DNA of 64,000 nt from Afipia birgiae 34632 (lineage in GTDB: Bacteria > Pseudomonadota > Alphaproteobacteria > Rhizobiales > Xanthobacteraceae), in assembly GCF_000308295.2 (NCBI RefSeq), contig NZ_HG326653.1, positions 387,901-451,900 on the forward strand, in the 5' to 3' direction. The position numbers and the translations under genes were made by a program. Positions 24,800 to 36,103 of this stretch are shown in pieces; the first letter of the stretch is position 1, and every line of letters begins with the position of its first letter. The notes beneath the pieces were generated by a model. The model saw nothing but the letters and a program-made list of their open reading frames with translations. It made no database searches and was not told where the DNA came from.

Positions 24800-27372
24800 G
24801 CACGATCGCGGATACTGCACCGCGCGGCAGCACACTGTCGCTTGCGATCCGCTTTGCATTGCGCGAGTTGCGCGGCGGTCTGCGTGGCTTTTATGTCTTC
24901 ATCGCCTGTATCGCACTCGGCGTCATGGCGATCGCTGGCGTCGGCTCGGTGGCCGGAAGCCTCAGCGCAGGACTTGACCATCAGGGGCGCACGCTGCTTG
25001 GCGGTGATGCGTCCTTCGCACTGATCCAGCGGGAAGCCTCAAAAGAGGAGCGCGGCTTTCTCGATGCTCATGGCAAGGTCTCGGCTACCGCGATCATGCG
25101 CGGCATGGCGCGCTCTCCTAGCGGAGAGTTCGCGCTGGTCGATCTGAAAGCCGTCGACGGCAATTATCCGATGCTCGGCGCAGTGTCGCTTGAGCCAAAA
25201 ATGCCAGTCCCGGATTTATTGATCCAGCGCGATGGCGCGTTCGGCGCGGGTGCCGACGCGGTGTTGCTGGCGCGTCTCGGCCTCAAAGCCGGAGATCGCG
25301 TGACTGTGGGCAATGCGACATTCGAGATCCGCAGCACCGTCGAAGCCGAGCCTGACAAGCTTGCGGGCGGCGTCGGTCTCGGACCACGCTTGCTGGTCAG
25401 CGAAGCTGCGCTGCGCGCGACCGGCTTGCTGCAGCCCGGCACACTGGTGCGCTGGATCTATCGCCTGCAGTTACCGGACGCCGCCTCAGGAGATGAACGC
25501 GCCACGCAGTCCGTTATCGAAGCCGCACAGCAGGCGCTCCCTGAAGCCGGATGGGAAGTCCGCACCCGCGGGAACGCGTCGCCACAACTCGAACGCAACA
25601 TTACGCGCTTCACGCAATTTCTCTCGCTGGTCGGGCTTGCGGCGCTGCTGGTCGGCGGTGTCGGCGTTGCCAATGCGATCAAGAGCCATCTTGATGAGCG
25701 CCGCGACGTGATCGCGACCTTCAAGGCGCTCGGCGCAACCGGCCGCGAGGTGTTCACGATTTACCTCACACAGGTCATGGCGCTGGCGATTCTCGGATCA
25801 TTGATCGGCCTCGCGATTGGCGCGGCATTGCCCTTCATCATTGTCGGCCTGTTCGGAAAAGTCCTGCCGCTTCCCGTCGAGGCGACATTCCACGCCGGCG
25901 AACTGGCACTGTCGTTCGTCTACGGTCTGCTGACAGCGCTGGCGTTCGGACTGTGGCCGCTTGGCCGCGTCCACGACGTGCCCGTGGCGGCCTTGTTCCG
26001 TGAAGGCGTGACGTCCGAATTCCACTGGCCGCGCCGCCGCTATCTCGTCCTGATGGCGTCGGTGATCGCACTGCTGGTCGCGGTCGCAGTCGGACTCGCC
26101 TATGACAAACGCGTGGCCGCCGTGTTCGTGGCCTCGTCGGTCGGCGTGTTCGCCGTGCTGCGCGGTGTCGCCTCGATGCTGATGGCCCTGGCAAGAAGCC
26201 TGCCCCGCGCGCGTTTCACCATGCTGCGATTGGCTATCGCCAACATCCACCGGCCCGGCGCGCTGACACCGTCGGTCGTGATGTCGCTTGGCCTCGGTCT
26301 CGCGGTGCTGGTGACCATCACGCAGATCGACGGCAACCTGCGGCGACAGTTCATGGCCGCGCTGCCCGAGCACGCGCCGTCGTTCTATTTCATCGATATC
26401 CCGGCGGCCGAGGCTCCGCGATTCAGCGAATTCCTGAAGCAGGCCGCTCCGGCAGCCAACGTGGAAACCGTGCCCATGCTGCGCGGACGCATCGTCGCCG
26501 CGAAGGGCATCCGGGCCGAAGACCTCAAGCCTTCGACGGATTCCGCGTGGGTGCTGCAGAGCGACCGCGGCCTGACCTATACCGGCGAAGTTCCGCGCGG
26601 TTCGACAGTCGTCGACGGCACCTGGTGGGACGCCGGCTACAGCGGGCCCCCGCTGGTGTCACTGGAGAAGAAAATCGCCGACGGTCTCGGCGTGAAGGTC
26701 GGCGACGACATCACCGTAAACGTGCTGGGCCGCGACATCACCGCGAAGATCAGCAATCTGCGCACGGTGGATTGGCAGAGCCTCGGCATCAATTTCGTCC
26801 TGGTATACTCGCCGAAGGCCTTCGCCGGCGCCCCTCATACCGATATCGCGACACTCACCGAAGCCGGTTCTTCGAATGCTGCAAGCGACGCCAAGCTCAT
26901 CAAGGACGTCGCCGCCGCCTTCCCGATGGTGACCAGCGTACGGGTGCGCGAGGCGCTCGATTCGATCGGAAAGGTCGTGACCAACCTCGTGCTGGCGATC
27001 CGGGGCGCCAGTTCGGTGACCCTGATCTCGGCCATTCTGGTGCTGGGCGGCGCGCTGGCTGCGGGGCATCGGCACCGGGTCTATGATGCGGTGATTCTCA
27101 AAACCCTCGGCGCGACCCGGGCGCGGCTGCTCGGCGCCTATGCGCTGGAGTATCTGCTAATCGGGTTGGCCACGGCCGTGTTCGGGGTGGCGGCTGGATC
27201 AATTGCCGCTTGGCAGATCGTGACCCGGCTCATGACGCTGGGCTTCGTCTGGCAGGCCGGCAGCGCCGCCCTCGTGGTCCTGGCCGCGCTCACCGTGACG
27301 GTCGGGCTGGGGCTGGCCGGAACATTACTCGCACTTAACCAAAAACCGGCTAACGTGCTCCGTAACTTATGA
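24796..27372 (+). CDS. FtsX-like ABC transporter permease (YbbP-like)
   Basis: Large permease of 858 residues with two FtsX/MacB-type cores. A first membrane helix at about 30-50 is followed by a periplasmic domain of about 200 residues, then a helix group at about 270-400, two further helices near 415-450, a second periplasmic domain, and three C-terminal helices (about 735-850). VGGVGVANAIKSHLDERRDVIATFKALGA and the C-terminal LKTLGATRARLLGAYALEYL are the two copies of the FtsX coupling region. It forms a four-nt overlap operon with the ATPase gene. No separate periplasmic partner is encoded nearby. Confidence 0.92.
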   Translation: MSTIADTAPRGSTLSLAIRFALRELRGGLRGFYVFIACIALGVMAIAGVGSVAGSLSAGLDHQGRTLLGGDASFALIQREASKEERGFLDAHGKVSATAIMRGMARSPSGEFALVDLKAVDGNYPMLGAVSLEPKMPVPDLLIQRDGAFGAGADAVLLARLGLKAGDRVTVGNATFEIRSTVEAEPDKLAGGVGLGPRLLVSEAALRATGLLQPGTLVRWIYRLQLPDAASGDERATQSVIEAAQQALPEAGWEVRTRGNASPQLERNITRFTQFLSLVGLAALLVGGVGVANAIKSHLDERRDVIATFKALGATGREVFTIYLTQVMALAILGSLIGLAIGAALPFIIVGLFGKVLPLPVEATFHAGELALSFVYGLLTALAFGLWPLGRVHDVPVAALFREGVTSEFHWPRRRYLVLMASVIALLVAVAVGLAYDKRVAAVFVASSVGVFAVLRGVASMLMALARSLPRARFTMLRLAIANIHRPGALTPSVVMSLGLGLAVLVTITQIDGNLRRQFMAALPEHAPSFYFIDIPAAEAPRFSEFLKQAAPAANVETVPMLRGRIVAAKGIRAEDLKPSTDSAWVLQSDRGLTYTGEVPRGSTVVDGTWWDAGYSGPPLVSLEKKIADGLGVKVGDDITVNVLGRDITAKISNLRTVDWQSLGINFVLVYSPKAFAGAPHTDIATLTEAGSSNAASDAKLIKDVAAAFPMVTSVRVREALDSIGKVVTNLVLAIRGASSVTLISAILVLGGALAAGHRHRVYDAVILKTLGATRARLLGAYALEYLLIGLATAVFGVAAGSIAAWQIVTRLMTLGFVWQAGSAALVVLAALTVTVGLGLAGTLLALNQKPANVLRNL

Positions 27373-27578
27373 CAATTTGTAGCAGCAAATGACGGGTTTT
27401 GCGACAAACAGCCGCGCGCCCATGCTTGCGTCGAGTGTGTTAGTTTCCCACATACCGAGCGGGTTCAGAATCTGACTTGATGCCGTCCCGAGATGGCTCC
27501 ACAGTCGGTTTTTGGGAAAAGCTTATAGCTGGCGGCGCAGACCCTTCGCTTTCGCCAGTCAACCACGGGGTTTCGACT

Positions 27579-28370
27579 ATGTCGGACTTGGACCGCAACT
27601 ATACGTCTCCTTTCGGCCGGGCCGCCGGGCGTGCGGACGCCGCGACCGTCGATGCCGGTCTGCGCTCGTACATGCTCAAGGTCTACAACTACATGGCGAT
27701 CGGCCTGGCCATCACCGGCCTTGCGGCGCTTGGCGTCTACATGGGCGCTGTAACGCCTGACGCCTCCGCCGCCGCAGGGCGGATCGGCAAGCAGTACCTG
27801 ACGTCGTTCGGCGTCGCGATGTTCGTAAGCCCGCTGAAGTGGGTCTTCATCCTCGCGCCGCTGGTGATGGTGTTCGCCATCTCGTTCGGCATCAATCGCC
27901 TGAAGCCGGCGACCGCCCAGTTGCTGTTCTGGGTTTTCGCGGCGCTGATGGGCATCTCGCTGTCGTCGATCTTCCTAGTCTACACCCACACCTCCATCGT
28001 GCGAGTGTTCTTCATCACGGCTGCCTCGTTCGGTGCGCTGAGCCTTTACGGCTACACCACCAAGCGTGACCTGACCGGGATGGGATCGTTCCTGATGATG
28101 GGCCTGTTCGGCATCATCCTCGCGAGCCTGGTGAACCTGTTCATTGCTAGCACGATGCTGCAGTTCATCGTCTCGGTGATCGGCGTTCTGGTGTTCGCTG
28201 GCCTCACCGCCTGGGATACCCAGCGTCTGAAGAACGATTACATCTACGGCTACGCCAGCCAGGGTGGCGACGTGGCAGAGCGTGCGGCGATTACCGGCGC
28301 ACTCTCGCTCTACCTGAACTTCATCAACCTGTTCACGCTGCTGCTGCAGCTGCTTGGACAACGAGACTGA
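27579..28370 (+). CDS. Bax inhibitor-1/YccA family membrane protein
   Basis: Seven-helix BI-1-like protein of 263 residues. The ATG at 27579 (MSDLDRNYTSPFGRAAGRAD) gives the usual cytoplasmic N-terminus; the frame is open to 27477 but the extra residues look random. The hydrophobic segments are regularly spaced, and the C-terminal region contains FAGLTAWDTQRLKNDYIYGY and SLYLNFINLFTLLLQLLG, both typical of the family. Bacterial relatives behave as pH-sensitive calcium leak channels or interact with FtsH. A strong terminator follows. Confidence 0.93.
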   Translation: MSDLDRNYTSPFGRAAGRADAATVDAGLRSYMLKVYNYMAIGLAITGLAALGVYMGAVTPDASAAAGRIGKQYLTSFGVAMFVSPLKWVFILAPLVMVFAISFGINRLKPATAQLLFWVFAALMGISLSSIFLVYTHTSIVRVFFITAASFGALSLYGYTTKRDLTGMGSFLMMGLFGIILASLVNLFIASTMLQFIVSVIGVLVFAGLTAWDTQRLKNDYIYGYASQGGDVAERAAITGALSLYLNFINLFTLLLQLLGQRD

Positions 28371-28400
28371 GACTGATCGTGGCTGATCGGTGAACTCTCG

Positions 28401-28432
28401 AAAGCCCCGGCCAAAAGCCGGGGCTTTTGTTT
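28401..28432 (+). terminator. Intrinsic terminator of the BI-1 gene
   Basis: A perfect 11-bp stem (aaagccccggc / gccggggcttt) with loop caaaa is followed by ttttgtttt. It lies 30 nt after the stop codon. Confidence 0.93.
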
Positions 28433-28460
28433 TGCGGGCGGTAATCTAGACTGCACCCTT

Positions 28461-28991
28461 ATGCCAGACCCCATGATCCGTTCCGCAACGCGCGCGGATG
28501 TTCCCGCCATCACCGACATCTATGCCGAGGCCGTCAAGCACGGCACCGCAACCTTCGAACTGACACCGCCGGACACCGCGGAAATGACGCGGCGCTTCGA
28601 TGAATTGTCCCGCGGCGGCTTCCCTTATCTCGTGGCAATTTGCGACGGCAGCATCGCCGGCTACGCCTATGCAGCGCTCTATCGCGCGCGCCCGGCGTAT
28701 CGCTTCACGGTGGAGAACTCGGTGTATCTGGCGCCCGCCAACCACCGGCAGGGCATCGGTCTGGCGCTGCTGACCGAATTGGTTGTCCAGTGCGAAGCGC
28801 GCGGCTTTCGCCAGATGATTGCTGTGATCGGCGACTCCGCCAATGCCGCCTCGGTGGGCGTTCACACCCGCGCGGGCTTCGAGATGACCGGCACGATGAA
28901 AAATGTCGGATTCAAATTCGGGCGCTGGCTCGACACGGTGCTGATGCAGCGCCCACTTGGCGATGGCGGCACGACGCTCCCCAAGGGCTGA
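28461..28991 (+). CDS. GNAT family N-acetyltransferase, phosphinothricin acetyltransferase-like
   Basis: GNAT acetyltransferase of 176 residues. The N-terminal MIRSATRADVPAITDIY and the central YRARPAYRFTVENSVYLAP match the PAT/MnaT subfamily, and the acetyl-CoA loop is HRQGIG. The C-terminal VGVHTRAGFEMTGTMKNVGFKFGRWLDTVLM is the typical end. Relatives acetylate methionine sulfoximine, phosphinothricin or related amino acids. It starts 29 nt after the BI-1 terminator, so its promoter must be very close to or within that terminator. Confidence 0.9.
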   Translation: MPDPMIRSATRADVPAITDIYAEAVKHGTATFELTPPDTAEMTRRFDELSRGGFPYLVAICDGSIAGYAYAALYRARPAYRFTVENSVYLAPANHRQGIGLALLTELVVQCEARGFRQMIAVIGDSANAASVGVHTRAGFEMTGTMKNVGFKFGRWLDTVLMQRPLGDGGTTLPKG

Positions 28992-29025
28992 ACAAACTTG
29001 CCGCCTGTCGAGTGCGATCCGCGCC

Positions 29026-29394
29026 CTAAACCAGCGCGAGCTTGCGGTCGATCACCAGCAGCACGCGCTCAAGGTCATGGCCGCGACGCAGGATCTGTCC
29101 GCTGGCGGCAATCACGCTGTAGGCACCCTGCTTGCGGGTAAGACGCGGATCTTTCTCGATCCGGTAGATCGGGACTTCCGAGGCGCGGCGGAAGATCGAA
29201 AACACCGCGCGGTCTTTCAGAAAATCGATGGCGTAATCGCGCCACTCGCCGTCGGCGACCATGCGCCCGTACAGGTTGAGAATGCGATTGAGTTCGACAC
29301 GGTTGAACGTAACGCTTTGGGGCGGGAGCGACCCGGTGCTGCGCTCCAGCCCCCGGCTCTCGCTTGGATCGATATCGCCCGACACTGAACTCAT
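29026..29394 (-). CDS. DUF2794 domain-containing protein
   Basis: Small alphaproteobacterial protein (122 residues) of the DUF2794 family. The conserved part is VTFNRVELNRILNLYGRMV, WRDYAIDFLKDRAVFSIFRR, and YRIEKDPRL with YSVIAASGQILRRGHDL. It has no membrane segment or signal peptide. An excellent AGGAGG ribosome binding site lies upstream. The stop of a possible 63-codon gene ends 12 nt before the start. The function is unknown. Confidence 0.85.
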   Translation of the reverse strand: MSSVSGDIDPSESRGLERSTGSLPPQSVTFNRVELNRILNLYGRMVADGEWRDYAIDFLKDRAVFSIFRRASEVPIYRIEKDPRLTRKQGAYSVIAASGQILRRGHDLERVLLVIDRKLALV

Positions 29395-29406
29395 CGGCGC
29401 CTCCTG

Positions 29407-29598
29407 TCACATACCGAACATGATCGCCCCGTCCGGCGACGCCTGCAAGCATGATTTCAGGAACTTACGCCGTCCCATCGAAGCGCAGAGCATCACGTGG
29501 AAGTCAGGTAAATCATAATGCCGCCCGATTTCGGTCAATCCCCCGCCGTGCTGGGCTGCGACCAAGATGAAACTGCGTTGACCCGGTCCTTTCGGCAC
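29407..29598 (-). CDS. Possible small protein upstream of DUF2794
   Basis: A 63-codon frame from a GTG at 29598, preceded by TGAGGA at good spacing, ending 12 nt before the DUF2794 start. The sequence includes FILVAAQHGGGLTEIGRHYD and ASMGRRKFLKSCLQASPDGA. Third codon positions are mostly G or C, as expected for a real gene here, and the arrangement suggests translational coupling with DUF2794. I do not recognise the product. Against it: it is short, starts with GTG, and the opposite strand may carry a small RNA. Confidence 0.4.
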   Translation of the reverse strand: MPKGPGQRSFILVAAQHGGGLTEIGRHYDLPDFHVMLCASMGRRKFLKSCLQASPDGAIMFGM

Positions 29599-29705
29599 CG
29601 GATTCCTCAGCCCCCAGCCCCCCGGGGTCGTCAGGATCGGGTCTAATTCTTCGCAGTAAATTAGATCCCCATCCTTCGGGCCAGCGCGAGCTGGCCTTTT
29701 TGTTT
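29580..29705 (+). ncRNA. Candidate small RNA ending at an orphan terminator
   Basis: On the plus strand a long hairpin at 29634-29674 (GGAT, mismatch, GGG, TCTAATT paired with AATTAGA, bulge, CCC, mismatch, ATCC; loop of 10) is followed 4 nt later by an intrinsic terminator (29679-29705). No plus-strand protein gene lies within 680 nt upstream. A weak TTGACC box at 29578-29583 could be a -35 element. The 5' end is a guess. The alternative is the 3' end of a long GNAT transcript running antisense to DUF2794. Confidence 0.35.
29679..29705 (+). terminator. Intrinsic terminator without an obvious gene
   Basis: A perfect 7-bp stem ggccagc / gctggcc with loop gcga is followed by tttttgttt. The T-run occurs on the plus strand only. 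Confidence 0.88.
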
Positions 29706-29718
29706 GGGGCGGGTTTTG

Positions 29719-29799
29719 CTTGAATCAGCAAGGTTCGCGCAGGCGGCAGATACGCAATCGCGTATCGCCCACCTTGCAGCGGCGTTACCTTGATTCAAG
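29719..29799. repeat. Structured intergenic element downstream of the DUF1223 gene
   Basis: The outer arms cttgaatca (29719-29727) and tgattcaag (29791-29799) are perfectly complementary and extended by AGGT/ACCT after a 3-nt bulge. Inside is a second perfect hairpin, gatacgc-aatc-gcgtatc (29749-29766). It ends 11 nt beyond the DUF1223 stop. No T-run follows on either strand. Confidence 0.6.
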
Positions 29800-29809
29800 T
29801 TTGGGGAAT

Positions 29810-30583
29810 TCAGTTCAGCGAGGTAAAGGCTGCACCCAGCATCGGACCGGGCTTGTCGCGATTGCCGTCCTGAATATAGACCGCCACCGCATCGACACCT
29901 TCACGCGTGATGTTTTCAAGCGGCACGGTCCAACTGCCGGCCTTGCCATTCCAGTCACCGACCTTCAGCACATTGCGCACCACGTTGTGATACGTGATCT
30001 GCTGCCCGCGATTCTCGCCGCGCGAGATGGTGATCGGAACCTGCTTCGACACCGCGCAGATCCAGATTTCACCGCTCCTGCCGCCGGCTTCCGCCACTGA
30101 CACATTGATCTGGCTGCCCGATGTCGTCATCGTAATCGGCACCGACATCACACCGTCGTTCTTCTGGGTGCCCTTCGCGGCGTTCTCGATCGCGATGCGG
30201 TCGCTGCCGAGAACATCGGTCGTGCCGTTGACGATGACTTGCGGCGTGTAGACGCCGCGGTTGCCGCGCATATGCGAATAGGCCTTCTGTCGCGCGCTGA
30301 AACGCGAATCCGCCAGCGTGTCCTTCCAGCCGAGATAATCCCAGTAATCGATCGGCAGACTGAGCGCGATGACGGACTTGTCCTGCGCAAGTTCACCGAG
30401 AACCTTGTCTGCCGGCGGGCACGATGAGCAGCCCTGCGATGTGAACAGCTCGACCACCGCGCGCGGATCATCGGCATATGCCGGCGTGATCACGGTGACG
30501 ATCGCGCAGATGCCAAGCGTACGCGACAGGCGCGACGCGAACGCGCCGACTGTCGTCGTTTTCGATTCTGGCGAATCAGACAT
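29810..30583 (-). CDS. DUF1223 family secreted thioredoxin-like protein
   Basis: Protein of 257 residues from the ATG at 30583 (a longer frame would use a TTG). A hydrophobic N-terminal segment ends near TPAYA and looks like a signal peptide. The domain begins with VVELFTSQGCSSCPPADKVLGEL, a thioredoxin-like fold with a CxxC at about residues 52-55, followed by YWDYLGWKDTLADSRFSARQ and GVYTPQVIVNG, both hallmarks of DUF1223. A redox role in the periplasm is plausible but unproven. It is separated from acnA by 270 bases of palindromes. Confidence 0.85.
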   Translation of the reverse strand: MSDSPESKTTTVGAFASRLSRTLGICAIVTVITPAYADDPRAVVELFTSQGCSSCPPADKVLGELAQDKSVIALSLPIDYWDYLGWKDTLADSRFSARQKAYSHMRGNRGVYTPQVIVNGTTDVLGSDRIAIENAAKGTQKNDGVMSVPITMTTSGSQINVSVAEAGGRSGEIWICAVSKQVPITISRGENRGQQITYHNVVRNVLKVGDWNGKAGSWTVPLENITREGVDAVAVYIQDGNRDKPGPMLGAAFTSLN

Positions 30584-30683
30584 CCCGTCTGTCCCTATCA
30601 GCAAGAAGGCGGCCCCTTGATAGGCCGCCCCCCGGGTGTTTCGCTACTCACTTCGCGGTGAGCCCGTTCACGGATGCGTTTTT

Positions 30684-30758
30684 AGTGGAGCGGATTTGAC
30701 ATTTGCTGCCCACCCGGCCGCAAGTTTGCATCGCGAATGTCAAATCCTGAACTCCACT
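30684..30758. repeat. Long imperfect palindrome 1 downstream of acnA
   Basis: The left arm agtggagcggatttgacatt (30684-30703) pairs with a right arm at 30736-30758 that begins aatgtcaaatcc and ends ctccact. The central loop is about 32 nt. Only a few positions are unpaired. Confidence 0.8.
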
Positions 30759-30772
30759 CGAAGCCAATAATT

Positions 30773-30850
30773 GCGAGTGGTCCTTCGATTCTAACATTCG
30801 CGAGGCGACCTGCCAAAACGGGAGGCGAATGTTAGAATCGGACCACTCGC
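30773..30850. repeat. Long near-perfect palindrome 2 directly downstream of acnA
   Basis: The left arm (30773-30801) is gcgagtggtcc, a ttc bulge, then gattctaacattcgc; the right arm (30825-30850) is gcgaatgttagaatc followed by ggaccactcgc. That gives 26 base pairs interrupted only by the 3-nt bulge, around a 23-nt loop. It begins 5 nt after the acnA stop codon, so it caps the acnA message. It looks like a mobile or dispersed palindromic element of the Bradyrhizobium group. Confidence 0.85.
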
Positions 30851-30855
30851 CCGCG

Positions 30856-33573
<2,718 letters not shown>

Positions 33574-33812
33574 GTGAACGATCCCAGTTCAGAAGTTGAA
33601 GATACCCGGCAAAAGGTATCAAGGCACCGTCAAAAGCGAAGGAATCAGGGTTGAACCGTGCTGTTTCCGGCGGCTGATTGTGTGCTGCACCAAGTTCCGG
33701 TTTTATAGAATCTTTCCAGTCTGTCCACCACACCCGCTATGGATTGTCTCCCTGTCATGCACGTCACGGCTGGAACTACAGCGCCCCGCCACAGGCCATC
33801 GGTCAAGCCATC

Positions 33813-34415
33813 ATGAGGCTTACGGCTCAGGGGCTGAAATGCGTCAGGGGCGGGCGCGATATCTTTTCCGGTCTCGATTTTGCGGTCCCCGCAGGTCAGG
33901 CGCTGGCTGTGACCGGCATCAACGGGGCGGGGAAGTCATCGCTGCTCCGGCTGATGGCAGGACTGCTTCCGGCCGCCGGTGGCGCGATCACACTTGAAGG
34001 CGGCGAAGCGGAACTCACGCTTGCGGAGCAGGCGCATTATCTCGGCCACCGCGACGCGCTGAAACCCTCCCTGACGGTGCTGGAAAACCTCGATTTCTGG
34101 CGCGAGTTCCTTGGCGGCGAAGCGATCGATGGACCCGCGAGCCTGAAGACCGTGGGCCTTGGCCACGCGGTCCACCTGCCCGCCGCGTTCCTCTCGGCCG
34201 GCCAGCGCCGCCGCCTGTCGATTGCGCGGCTGATTGCCGTCAATCGCCCGGTCTGGCTACTGGACGAGCCAACTTCGGCGCTCGACTCATCCGGACAGAC
34301 GATGGTGGCCGCCTTAATGAGCGCGCATTTGCGCAGCGGCGGGATCATTCTCGCCGCGACCCATGGACCGCTCGGGGTTCCCGCACAGGAACTTCGGATC
34401 GGCGGTGATGCGTGA
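33813..34415 (+). CDS. ccmA: Heme exporter ATP-binding protein CcmA
   Basis: ATPase of the CcmABCD complex, which releases holo-CcmE during cytochrome c maturation. The product has 200 residues from the ATG at 33813 ([18 protein letters not shown]), the normal length; an upstream-open frame from 33678 would add 45 unrelated residues. Walker A is GINGAGKS at 35-42, the signature is [14 protein letters not shown], and Walker B is [12 protein letters not shown]. It overlaps ccmB by 4 nt (GTGA). The 239-nt region upstream is shared with the divergent acnA promoter. Confidence 0.95.
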   Translation: MRLTAQGLKCVRGGRDIFSGLDFAVPAGQALAVTGINGAGKSSLLRLMAGLLPAAGGAITLEGGEAELTLAEQAHYLGHRDALKPSLTVLENLDFWREFLGGEAIDGPASLKTVGLGHAVHLPAAFLSAGQRRRLSIARLIAVNRPVWLLDEPTSALDSSGQTMVAALMSAHLRSGGIILAATHGPLGVPAQELRIGGDA

Positions 34416-35080
34416 CCTCACTTGCAGCACTTATCCGCCGCGACATCGTCGTCGCGCTGCGCGCCGGCGGCGGCGCGATGATCGGCGTCCTGTTTTTCGT
34501 CTCAGTCGTGGTGGTGATGCCATTCGCACTCGGCCCCGATTTGGCTTTGCTGAAGCGCATTGGCCCGGCGATCCTGTGGCTGGGTGCCATGCTGGCGAGC
34601 CTGCTGACGCTGGACCGCCTGTTCACCGCCGACCAGGAGGACGGATCGCTCGATCTGATCGTGATGAGCCGCACGCCGCTGGAATTGAGCTGCGCGGCGA
34701 AGGCGCTGGCCCATTGGCTGGCAGCCGGTGTGCCGCTGATCGTGGCGACGCCGCTGATCGGCATCCTCCTCAACCTCGATGCGACAGCCACATTCGCGGT
34801 TGCGCTGACGCTGCTGGTCGGCACACCGGCTCTCACATTCACCGGAATGATCGGAGCGGCCCTGGCGGTCACACTGCGGCGAGGCGGATTGCTGCTCGCG
34901 GTGGTGGTGCTGCCGCTGTCGATCCCCGTGCTGATTTTCGGTGTCGCCGCCTCGAACGCCGCCGTCGAAGGGGCGATGCCGTTCGGCACGCCGTTTTCGA
35001 TCCTGTGCGCGTTGTCACTGGTCAGCCTGGTGGTCGGCCCGTTCGCGGCGGCCGCCAGTCTCCGGCATGGGCTCGACTGA
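34412..35080 (+). CDS. ccmB: Heme exporter membrane protein CcmB
   Basis: Integral membrane partner of CcmA (222 residues) with six hydrophobic segments, the first at about 22-36. The stretch [24 protein letters not shown] is characteristic of CcmB. It starts at a GTG overlapping the ccmA stop codon. A 94-nt spacer separates it from ccmC. Confidence 0.93.
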   Translation: MTSLAALIRRDIVVALRAGGGAMIGVLFFVSVVVVMPFALGPDLALLKRIGPAILWLGAMLASLLTLDRLFTADQEDGSLDLIVMSRTPLELSCAAKALAHWLAAGVPLIVATPLIGILLNLDATATFAVALTLLVGTPALTFTGMIGAALAVTLRRGGLLLAVVVLPLSIPVLIFGVAASNAAVEGAMPFGTPFSILCALSLVSLVVGPFAAAASLRHGLD

Positions 35081-35174
35081 TGCGACATTGCGTCCGATCA
35101 ACTTTCGCAGAAACGCGGCATCGTAAAGTCCACGCGCATTGCCTCCACCGCGTGCGGCGATTATCAGGACCATC

Positions 35175-35906
35175 ATGAGCCTTATCGACCTCGCCAATCC
35201 AACCCGGTTCCTCGCGTTGACTGCGCGCGTGCTGCCGTGGCTTGCCGCCATCACAACAGTTCTACTCGCGATCGGCCTTTATCAGGCGGCGATGGCGCCC
35301 GACGATTACCAGCAGGGCGCGACCGTGAAGATCATGTTCATCCACGTTCCCAATGCGTGGTTGTCGATGTTCGTCTGGGGCATCATGAGCGTGGCGGCGC
35401 TCGGCACGCTGGTATGGCGGCATCCGCTGGCGGATGTCGCGGCAAAAGCAGCCGCACCGCTCGGCGCTGCGTTCACGTTTCTCGCCCTCGTCACCGGATC
35501 CCTTTGGGGCCGCCCGATGTGGGGCACTTATTGGGAATGGGATGCACGGCTGACGTCCGTGCTGATTCTGTTTCTGATGTATCTCGGCATCATGGCGCTG
35601 TGGCGCGCGGTGGAAGATCCATCCCGCGCAGCACGTGCAGCAGCCATCCTGACGCTGGTCGGCGCGATCAACATTCCGATCATCAAGTTTTCGGTCGACT
35701 GGTGGAATACGCTGCATCAGGGCGCGTCGGTCATTCGCGCCGGCGGCCCGAGCATGGATCGCGCATTTCTTGTTCCGCTGCTCATCATGGCGGTGGCTTT
35801 CTCGTTGCTGTTCCTGACGTTGCATCTCGCCGCGATGCGTAACGAGGTGCTGCGGCGGCGGGTCCGTACCTTGCAGATGATGCAAGCCAGCCGGCAGGCG
35901 GCGTGA
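35175..35906 (+). CDS. ccmC: Heme-handling protein CcmC
   Basis: Membrane protein that loads heme onto CcmE (243 residues from the ATG at 35175, which has an AGGA site). It has six membrane segments, the tryptophan-rich WWD motif [13 protein letters not shown] at about 116-128, and the two heme-ligand histidines, H57 (MFIHVPNAW) and H181 (WNTLHQGAS). A longer frame from 35139 lacks support. It overlaps the possible GTG start of ccmD. Confidence 0.95.
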   Translation: MSLIDLANPTRFLALTARVLPWLAAITTVLLAIGLYQAAMAPDDYQQGATVKIMFIHVPNAWLSMFVWGIMSVAALGTLVWRHPLADVAAKAAAPLGAAFTFLALVTGSLWGRPMWGTYWEWDARLTSVLILFLMYLGIMALWRAVEDPSRAARAAAILTLVGAINIPIIKFSVDWWNTLHQGASVIRAGGPSMDRAFLVPLLIMAVAFSLLFLTLHLAAMRNEVLRRRVRTLQMMQASRQAA

Positions 35907-36103
35907 TCGCCATGCCGCTTCTCGCATCGCTCGGTCCCTACGCATCGTTCATCGTCACGTCGTATCTGCTTGTCGGCCTCGTGGTCGCGGCACTTATCGT
36001 GTGGGTCGGCCTCGACTTCCGCCGCCAGAAACAGATTTTGCGGGATCTCGAAGCCAGCGGCGTGACCCGGCGCTCGGCGCAACCTCCAGGTAAATCATCA
36101 TGA
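35903..36103 (+). CDS. ccmD: Heme exporter protein CcmD
   Basis: Short single-span protein of 66 residues (63 if the ATG at 35912 is used instead of the GTG at 35903, which overlaps the ccmC stop). It has the family layout: [19 protein letters not shown] forms the membrane helix, followed by a basic tail ([14 protein letters not shown]). It tethers CcmABC to CcmE. Its stop codon overlaps the ccmG start by 4 nt. Confidence 0.85.
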   Translation: MIAMPLLASLGPYASFIVTSYLLVGLVVAALIVWVGLDFRRQKQILRDLEASGVTRRSAQPPGKSS

